From a virus, in IMG/VR virus record IMGVR_UViG_3300022851_000097, positions 1 through 26,433 of that record: DNA of 26,433 nucleotides. One strand, 5' to 3'. The notes beneath the pieces were generated by a model. That model did not search any database and was not told where the DNA came from. It saw nothing but the letters and a program-made list of their open reading frames with translations. This document shows positions 22,495 to 26,433 of this stretch, piece after piece. A program made the position numbers and the translations under genes. Each line of letters opens with the position of its first letter. Positions within the stretch are counted from its first letter, which is position 1.

Positions 22495-22534
22495 TTGACA
22501 TCTATTTTATAATATCATATCTTCATGGGATATG
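22495..22534 (+). promoter_or_regulatory. Promoter with ATCCCATG-type site (inverted)
   Basis: TTGACA (22495-22500), 17 bases, TATCTT (22518-22523), then CATGGGATATG (22524-22534), whose reverse complement contains ATCCCATG. The leftward promoter at 17896-17924 has the same order: TATCTT then an ACATGGGATGT box over the start point. It drives the gene at 22569, which has AAAGGAG at 22553-22559. Confidence 0.65.
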
Positions 22535-22568
22535 TATAAATTAACAATTAAAAAAAGGAGCAATTAAA

Positions 22569-22910
22569 ATGGGCTACACTAATTACTGGCATAAATATAA
22601 CGACTTTACCGATACAGAATGGAAACAAATCAAAGAGGAATTTAGCTATATCAAAACAGTTGTTGGTCATTTAATTGAAGACCAAAGCACAGAAGATATA
22701 ATTAAGTTTAATGGTGTTGGAGATAATGGACATGAAGATTTTTATCTTAACAAAGAAGCAAAAACACCCTTTGATAAAACTTGGGCAGGGCAAGACGTGT
22801 CTTTTGATTTTTGCAAAACTAAAGAAAAACCTTATGACATAGCCGTATGGTACTTATTAACTTTTATTAATAGGATTTGTCCACACTTTGCCATAAGCAG
22901 AGATAGATAA
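22569..22910 (+). CDS. MGYTxYW-family phage protein
   Basis: The 113-residue protein starts with MGYTNYWHKYNDFTDTEW, the hallmark of a widespread phage family (MGYTHYW). It also has its other signatures: a central F-N-G-V-G-D-N-G-H-E-D-F and F-D-F-C-K-T-K-E-K-P-Y-D, followed by a helix ending in a late aromatic-rich segment. Function is unknown; the family sits among early and accessory genes of phages and prophages. It has its own promoter and a good ribosome site. Complete at both ends. Confidence 0.8.
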   Translation: MGYTNYWHKYNDFTDTEWKQIKEEFSYIKTVVGHLIEDQSTEDIIKFNGVGDNGHEDFYLNKEAKTPFDKTWAGQDVSFDFCKTKEKPYDIAVWYLLTFINRICPHFAISRDR

Positions 22911-23042
22911 CTTATGTGGTGTACAACAATAGGAATGTATTTAAATTTATCCTGCTTGACTTTTTTAGGTCAAATAAAAAAGCCACTTACAAAATTTTTG
23001 TTTGTTTTTTATTAGTATTAAAACATTAAATAAAAACAATCA

Positions 23043-23077
23043 GAGTGTCCTCTGGAAGTTAGCCATTGAGGGCACTC
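23043..23077 (+). promoter_or_regulatory. Stem-loop in leader of 209-residue gene
   Basis: GAGTGTCCTC (23043-23052) pairs with GAGGGCACTC (23068-23077) through ten pairs, one a G-U pair, around a 15-base loop. No T tract follows; instead a leader TTAACTAACA and GGAGCAATAAAAATG lead to the gene at 23109. It may be a regulatory RNA element or processing site. Confidence 0.45.
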
Positions 23078-23108
23078 ATTAACTAACAATAAAAACGGAG
23101 CAATAAAA

Positions 23109-23738
23109 ATGAGCACAAAACAAATAAGCAAAGATAATAAAGAGTATTGGGAAAATAAACTTAATACAAAATATAATACTAAAATAAAAGCTATTGAGAG
23201 TATGCACCTTGCAGAGATAAGGGAGAATACTGAAAAAAACTTTGGTAGCTTCACAAAAATGCTTAGGGTTGAGACAGACCTAAAAGCTGTTGAAAAGGCA
23301 GAAAAGGATTATAACACCTTTTTTGAAAGTATTGATAAATTACTCAATACTAAAAGAGCTACATTAAGAGACGCTTGTCAAAAACTAGAAACCAAACTGA
23401 AAGATTGGGCTTCTAATCGTGGTTGGGATAATAGTTCTTATTCTGGGCCAGATAGAGTACCTAGTTGGGATTATGACAATAAGAAAGACTATTCTATGAA
23501 CTCTGATTTCACTAAATTTTTAGAGAGTAAGTGCCACGAGGAAACAAAAAAAGCATTTTACAAAACTAAAAAAGGTGAGGAGTTGCACGAAATAGCAAAA
23601 GATCAAGAGGAAGCTATTGATCTATTACACTCTGATATGATTGGTACAGAAATATTAAAACATATTTCAACTATTGCTAAAAGGTCTAAAATAGCAATTT
23701 CAATACCCCAATCAGACGTTAAACAATTAACAAGCTAA
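23109..23738 (+). CDS. Charged coiled-coil hypothetical protein
   Basis: The 209-residue product is preceded by CGGAG (23095-23099). It is nearly all charged helix: residues 1-100 are Lys/Glu-rich coiled coil, followed by a Ser/Tyr/Asp-rich loop (NSSYSGPDRVPSWDYDNKK, about 108-126) and a second helical part. No signal peptide, no cysteine pair, no catalytic motif. It might be a scaffold or an inhibitor of a host protein, but nothing visible decides this. Upstream TTGACT at about 22963 has no clear -10. Confidence 0.55.
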   Translation: MSTKQISKDNKEYWENKLNTKYNTKIKAIESMHLAEIRENTEKNFGSFTKMLRVETDLKAVEKAEKDYNTFFESIDKLLNTKRATLRDACQKLETKLKDWASNRGWDNSSYSGPDRVPSWDYDNKKDYSMNSDFTKFLESKCHEETKKAFYKTKKGEELHEIAKDQEEAIDLLHSDMIGTEILKHISTIAKRSKIAISIPQSDVKQLTS

Positions 23739-23749
23739 AAAATAAATAG

Positions 23750-23770
23750 CCCTATGTTATGAGCATAGGG
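23750..23770 (+). terminator. Hairpin after the coiled-coil gene, weak terminator candidate
   Basis: CCCTATG (23750-23756) pairs with CATAGGG (23764-23770) around TTATGAG, ten bases after the stop at 23738. There is an A-rich run before it but no T tract after it (TATTAAAA), so as a rightward intrinsic terminator it is weak. Read leftward, the A-rich run becomes a T-rich tail, which suits the opposite strand better. Confidence 0.35.
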
Positions 23771-23793
23771 TATTAAAATAATTAATTATCTTC

Positions 23794-23822
23794 TTGACTT
23801 CTTATTATATCCCATTAAATTG
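23794..23822 (+). promoter_or_regulatory. Promoter with ATCCCAT spacer box
   Basis: TTGACT (23794-23799), then ATCCCATT at 23809-23816, then a weak -10 AAATTG (23817-23822; spacing 17) or TTAAAT (23815-23820). The -35 and box keep the distance seen at 17868 (15 bases start to start). It precedes the gene at 23870. Confidence 0.5.
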
Positions 23823-23869
23823 AGAGAGTGTTAAACATAAAAAAACAACTTAACCAAGAGGTAAATCAA

Positions 23870-24202
23870 ATGACAACACAAAAAATAGTACAAATAAAAA
23901 AAACAAAAACACTTTCACCTATTGAAAATGTAAAATTATTCAAAGCGTGTGAGTTAAACGATAGCAGAAAAACATATAATAAATTATGGATTGATGTTAA
24001 ATCAGAGGCTTTAGAAATAGTTGATAGTTTAGGTGGTTCAATTATTAATAAATATAAGTCTAAATCTTATTATATAGAGATAGCTAAAAAGAATACCACT
24101 AGATTTGATGTCAAATCATTTAAAGAACAGCACCCACACTTATATGATAAATTTATTGTTGAGGGTGAAAGCGTTGAACTTAAAACAAAGATTGTAAAAT
24201 AA
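23870..24202 (+). CDS. Small accessory phage protein
   Basis: The start is ATG 23870, with AAGAGG (23856-23861) upstream; a GTG at 23828 would include that site. The 110-residue product has a Lys-rich start, a helix KLFKACELNDSRKTYNKLWI, and a strand region SKSYYIEIAKKNTTRFDVKSFKEQHPHLYDKFI, cut here by function. The F-D-x-x-x-F-K-x-x-x-P-x-L-Y-x-K-F ending recurs in short phage proteins I have seen, with unknown role. Its stop overlaps the next ATG by one base. Confidence 0.6.
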   Translation: MTTQKIVQIKKTKTLSPIENVKLFKACELNDSRKTYNKLWIDVKSEALEIVDSLGGSIINKYKSKSYYIEIAKKNTTRFDVKSFKEQHPHLYDKFIVEGESVELKTKIVK

Positions 24203-24423
24203 TGATACTTGATGACCAATATATTACCAAAGATATGCTTACTGATGATAGCTATAAGGGAGCTAATTTTGCAGAGGGTAGTGTAGTTAAATATGATCTA
24301 AAAAATGGTAAAATAAATATACTTTGTTTTTGTGCAGATGATGAAATTGCAAAGGGTATTGCTCAAGGTCTTAATCTATTAGATAATCTAGAAGCTAGTG
24401 GAATAGAGCTAAAAATATTTTAG
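24202..24423 (+). CDS. Small acidic hypothetical protein
   Basis: This 73-residue protein is coupled to the preceding gene by TAATG. It is acidic, with strands SVVKYDLKNGKINILCFCADDE and a C-terminal helix IAKGIAQGLNLLDNLEASGIELKIF. The layout, a strand pair followed by a helix, resembles small dimeric alpha/beta proteins, but no family is recognised. Followed by a hairpin and a clear terminator. Confidence 0.55.
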   Translation: MILDDQYITKDMLTDDSYKGANFAEGSVVKYDLKNGKINILCFCADDEIAKGIAQGLNLLDNLEASGIELKIF

Positions 24424-24430
24424 AATTCTT

Positions 24431-24461
24431 GATAATTGGGATACACCGACAACCAATTATC
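24431..24461. repeat. Inverted repeat before the terminator
   Basis: GATAATTGG (24431-24439) and CCAATTATC (24453-24461) form a perfect nine-base stem with a 13-base loop. It may be a second element of the terminator at 24470 or a protein site. Confidence 0.55.
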
Positions 24462-24469
24462 TTGATTAG

Positions 24470-24507
24470 AGAGGCAACAACGGGAGACTAGAGTTGCCTC
24501 TTTTTTT
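24470..24507 (+). terminator. Rho-independent terminator
   Basis: AGAGGCAAC (24470-24478) pairs perfectly with GTTGCCTCT (24493-24501), followed at once by a seven-T run (24501-24507). This is the clearest intrinsic terminator in the window, ending the 23870-24423 transcript. Confidence 0.85.
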
Positions 24508-24529
24508 ATGTTATTGACCTAATAGCATA

Positions 24530-24892
24530 ATGAAAAAACCAGAAAATAATCTTTGGCAACGTATTAAAAAACTAAAGCTAAAAGGTCAATTATTCCGTAT
24601 AGAATCTAACACTATTAATGGTATTCCAGATGTTTATTGGTTGGTAAATGGTAAAAGTATTTGGATTGAACTCAAGTCTAATGGTGTCAAGAATTTAGGC
24701 TTATCTAAGTATCAAATCAACTGGCACTTATCACACCACAAAAACGCTGGGCTATCTTTTATCCTGCGAGAAGACCTCTCGCACAGACCTTGCTCAGAAT
24801 ATCAAATCTTCGTGGTTCGTGAACCGAGAGACGTGCACCATGCCTACTCATCACTCAAATTGATTGACGCAATAAACTTCTTGAAAAAATAA
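24530..24892 (+). CDS. VRR-NUC-type PD-(D/E)XK nuclease
   Basis: The 120-residue protein has the VRR-NUC pattern: an early helix with L-W-Q-R-I-K, then R-I-E-S (Glu25), G-I-P-D (Asp34), I-W-I-E-L-K-S (Glu47, Lys49), and L-S-K-Y-Q (Gln62) with a conserved helix N-W-H. These residues make a metal-dependent nuclease site related to Holliday-junction resolvases. The role may be junction resolution before packaging, replacing T7 gp3. It lies alone between a terminator and a repeat array; no ribosome site is visible before ATG 24530. Downstream bases 24900-24910 hold nothing clear. Confidence 0.8.
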   Translation: MKKPENNLWQRIKKLKLKGQLFRIESNTINGIPDVYWLVNGKSIWIELKSNGVKNLGLSKYQINWHLSHHKNAGLSFILREDLSHRPCSEYQIFVVREPRDVHHAYSSLKLIDAINFLKK

Positions 24893-24910
24893 ACACGCTT
24901 CACGCATGAC

Positions 24911-24941
24911 TTAATGACCTTGCCTATGGCAAGGTCATTAA
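24911..24941. repeat. Perfect 13-base inverted repeat
   Basis: Arms TTAATGACCTTGC (24911-24923) and GCAAGGTCATTAA (24929-24941) flank CTATG. No T tract follows, so it is not a standard terminator. CCTTGCCTATGG inside it resembles the CCTTGCATATGG core of the 59-base repeats next to it. Confidence 0.75.
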
Positions 24942-24965
24942 CATGGTTCATTAACATTGAACCAT

Positions 24966-25153
24966 TAACCTTGCATATGGGGAATTTTCATTTTCATTAA
25001 CATTAACATTAGAAAAAAAATAACTAACCTTGCATATGGAGAATTTTCACTTCTATTAACATTAACATTAGTAAAAAAATAACTAACCTTGTATATGGAG
25101 AATTTTGACTTTGTTTACATTAACATAAAATCAATATCTGACTATCCATATGG
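24966..25153. repeat. 59-base tandem repeats with CATATGG and TTAACATTAACATTA
   Basis: TTGCATATGG (24971-24980; 25030-25039) and TTGTATATGG (25089-25098) recur at 59-base steps, each followed by G-A-A-T-T-T-T and, in the first two units, ATTAACATTAACATTAG, then an A tract and TAACTAAC. A shorter fourth unit ends in GACTATCCATATGG (25140-25153). Confidence 0.8.
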
Positions 25154-25162
25154 AGATATATA

Positions 25163-25180
25163 GGGCTAGGGCTAGGGCTA
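25163..25180 (+). repeat. Three copies of GGGCTA
   Basis: A perfect run of three GGGCTA units directly after the 59-base repeats. With the later GGG runs at 25215 and 25220 it has enough G runs on one strand for a G-quadruplex, though the spacing is wide. Confidence 0.6.
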
Positions 25181-25275
25181 AAAACTTTTTAAAAAAAAAT
25201 AATTCCAGGACCACGGGCCGGGACTCTTCTATATATATAAAGAATAAAAATAATTAAAAATAATTAAAAAAAGAT

Positions 25276-25304
25276 TTGACAGCTATTACATCCCATGTTA
25301 ATAA
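25276..25304 (+). promoter_or_regulatory. Strong sigma-70 promoter with ATCCCATG box
   Basis: TTGACA (25276-25281), a 17-base spacer holding ATTACATCCCATGT, then TAATAA (25299-25304). ATCCCATG is at 25290-25297, directly before the -10 and overlapping an extended TGt. The gene at 25332 follows with AAGGA upstream of its ATG. Confidence 0.75.
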
Positions 25305-25331
25305 GATGCATTAACCAACTAAGGATGTAAA

Positions 25332-25631
25332 ATGACTAAAAAAATAAGATCTAAAAAAAATAATTTATTTAATTATTTTGCTTGTGATCATAAAGACTTA
25401 AGCAAAGATTATTTAAAAAGCTGTAACAATTTTTTTAAAGAAATAAAAAAAAATAACGACCCGTTCGGCTTTAAAAAAGCAATTGATACCAGCGTGATTG
25501 ATAAGCTTACGCCAAAAGAATTAGACGAAGCAATGGAAGCGGCTGGCCTGGGTTTGAGTCGTGACGACTTCAGCGATGGCGGGGCGGATCTACAGGACCT
25601 TAAAGAAATAATAGAGGGGGATCAATCATGA
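25332..25631 (+). CDS. Hypothetical protein of the GP88 cassette
   Basis: This 99-residue protein has an N-terminal Lys/Arg-rich part with C-D-H and S-C-N-N-F-F, and an acidic C-terminus L-T-P-K-E-L-D-E-A-M-E-A-A-G-L-G-L-S-R-D-D-F-S-D-G-G. Codons from about 25450 on use GCG, CTG, CGT and GAC much more than neighbouring genes, suggesting recent arrival. Its stop overlaps the GP88 gene's ATG (ATGA), so the two are coupled. Function not recognised. Confidence 0.6.
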   Translation: MTKKIRSKKNNLFNYFACDHKDLSKDYLKSCNNFFKEIKKNNDPFGFKKAIDTSVIDKLTPKELDEAMEAAGLGLSRDDFSDGGADLQDLKEIIEGDQS

Positions 25632-26266
25632 TTCATATATCAAAAATGACCGGAAAGCTGGAAGGCTTTCAGGCCATCAGCACAAATACAATTACAAATT
25701 CTTATTGTAATAAAAATTATAATAAACAAGATCCGAATAATATTTGTACTTTTTGTTATTCAAACGAGATGTTAAAAACATTTAGAAAAAACATGGCGCC
25801 AGCTCTTCAGCGTAACACTGATTTACTAGCGGCTAAGGTTTTGCATCCTGACGGCTTGCCAGTTATAAACAGCGCTTTTTTTCGCTTCAACGCTCACGGT
25901 GAATTGATTAACGAAATCAATTTAATTAATTACGTAAATATTGCGATTAAAAACCCGCATTGTAACTTCAGCCTATGGACCAAAAGATACGACATAGTAG
26001 CCAAATATTTCAAAAAAAATGATAAGCCTAAGAATTTTATTTTGATTTATTCAACGCCCCGGATCAATCACATCCTGGATAAGATCCCGCCGTATTTTGA
26101 TAAAACATTTTCAACGGTCCCTGAGTCTCAGCATCAGGACCGGCAAAACTGTACGGGCCAAAAATGCAAGGATTGCCTGTTATGCTATAAGCTGGACACG
26201 GTCACCGTGATTGTTGAGAAGGTGAAGACCTACGGCAAAAAGAAATTTAAAAAGGCGGGTTTATAA
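25628..26266 (+). CDS. GP88 family protein with Cys clusters
   Basis: The 212-residue protein starts with MIHISKMTGKLEGFQAISTN and contains C-x(2)-C-Y (Cys40, Cys43) and Cys27. Then R-F-N-A-H-G-E-L-I-N (87-96), L-W-T-K-R, L-I-Y-S-x-P, and the C-terminal N-C-T-G-Q-K-C-K-D-C-L-L-C-Y (Cys175, 180, 183, 186). These fit the phage and plasmid GP88 family as I know it, a putative metal or iron-sulfur protein of unknown activity. The ribosome site is the GAGGGGG at 25614-25620. Coupled to the membrane peptide after it (TAATG). Higher G+C than the rest of the window. Confidence 0.8.
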   Translation: MIHISKMTGKLEGFQAISTNTITNSYCNKNYNKQDPNNICTFCYSNEMLKTFRKNMAPALQRNTDLLAAKVLHPDGLPVINSAFFRFNAHGELINEINLINYVNIAIKNPHCNFSLWTKRYDIVAKYFKKNDKPKNFILIYSTPRINHILDKIPPYFDKTFSTVPESQHQDRQNCTGQKCKDCLLCYKLDTVTVIVEKVKTYGKKKFKKAGL

Positions 26267-26355
26267 TGGATGCTTTTTTAGCTTTTTTAATTCGCATCGT
26301 AGTATTCTTTCCAGGCGTGGTTGGTTTGTTAATAGTCCTGGCCGTCCTTCTTTAG
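26266..26355 (+). CDS. Tiny single-helix membrane peptide, paralog of 22394-22486
   Basis: This 29-residue peptide, MDAFLAFLIRIVVFFPGVVG then LLIVLAVLL, starts in the last base of the GP88 stop. It is homologous to the peptide at 22394, sharing M-D-x-F-L-A-F-x-I-R-x-x-V-F-x-P. Its codons follow the higher G+C style of the cassette, unlike its AT-rich paralog. A single membrane helix with one Arg near the start; function unknown. Confidence 0.7.
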   Translation: MDAFLAFLIRIVVFFPGVVGLLIVLAVLL

Positions 26356-26368
26356 AATAATTCTAAAG
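26350..26368. repeat. Perfect palindrome over the end of the membrane-peptide gene
   Basis: CTTTAGAAT (26350-26358), one A, then ATTCTAAAG (26360-26368); it includes the TAG stop. Its near-continuous symmetry suits a protein site more than a hairpin. The remaining 65 bases to the right edge hold nothing I can name. Confidence 0.6.
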
Positions 26369-26433
26369 AGGGTACAACCTGGAATTGTGTGGATAACTTT
26401 AATTTATTTCTTGCTTATCTTATTTACGTGGGA

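Larger units (their letters stand above)
24893..25331. other. 439-base noncoding repeat and promoter region
   Basis: No gene is seen. It holds a perfect 13-base-arm hairpin, a second inverted repeat (ATGGTTCA 24943-24950, TGAACCAT 24958-24965), the 59-base tandem repeats, a (GGGCTA)3 run, a G+C patch CCAGGACCACGGGCCGGGAC (25205-25224), A/T tracts and the promoter at 25276. Confidence 0.7.

Noticed and set aside
23018-23254. 78-residue Leu/Phe-rich reverse frame
   Set aside because: The hydrophobic look arises from the reverse complement of Lys-rich codons of the rightward gene at 23109, and it would run through the stem-loop leader.
25163-25180. Telomere-like linear end
   Set aside because: Only three GGGCTA units, internal, next to a normal promoter and genes; no protelomerase-type palindrome or gene is seen.

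Overview
The window is a piece of a tailed double-stranded DNA phage genome. It is strongly AT-rich, tightly packed, and mostly read rightward, with many start/stop overlaps. The gene set points to a short-tailed marine phage of the pelagic alphaproteobacterial (SAR11-type) kind: T7-like internal virion proteins, a family A DNA polymerase, a RecB-like exonuclease, a DUF3310 protein, a small terminase, and small proteins I know from pelagic phages. The host is an inference from composition and gene style. No tRNA, rRNA, CRISPR, integrase, RNA polymerase, capsid, portal or large terminase gene is visible, so the head genes must lie outside the window.

Layout. Positions 1-1481 hold two glycosyltransferases, the first cut by the left edge. 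Positions 1517-7510 hold a virion block: a Gly-rich structural protein, a 138-residue GNAT-like protein where T7 has gp13, three probable internal/ejection proteins ending in an 874-residue protein, and a one-helix holin/XhlA-like protein. Positions 7519-17034 are the replication and recombination module: RecB-like nuclease, a SNF2-type helicase on the opposite strand, a conserved replication-region protein, a probable ssDNA-binding protein, an archaeo-eukaryotic-type primase, an SF1 (UvrD-like) helicase, DUF3310, PolA, and a LAGLIDADG endonuclease. Positions 17031-17868 hold a leftward operon of four small proteins, two with possible signal peptides. It diverges from a rightward regulatory operon (17935-19616) with a ribbon-helix-helix candidate and a sigma-70 region 4 protein. 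Small genes then lead to a 519-base repeat-rich noncoding stretch just before terS (21336-21845).

From 21846 to the right end is an accessory region. Small genes, several with their own promoter or leader, are separated by tandem repeats, hairpins and one clear terminator. It ends in a cassette (25332-26355) of visibly higher G+C that carries a GP88-family protein.

How it may work together. The most striking regulatory signal is an ATCCCATG-type site, palindromic at its best copy, embedded in at least four promoters. One is the divergent promoter at 17868-17924, which drives the operon encoding the ribbon-helix-helix protein. This suggests a small phage regulon with an autoregulated switch controlling dispersed accessory genes. 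A second signal is an array of eight ACTRGGAA-type boxes upstream of terS, four of them about one helical turn apart, which could be the packaging or origin recognition region. A third is a pair of homologous, about 30-residue, single-helix membrane peptides at 22394 and 26266.
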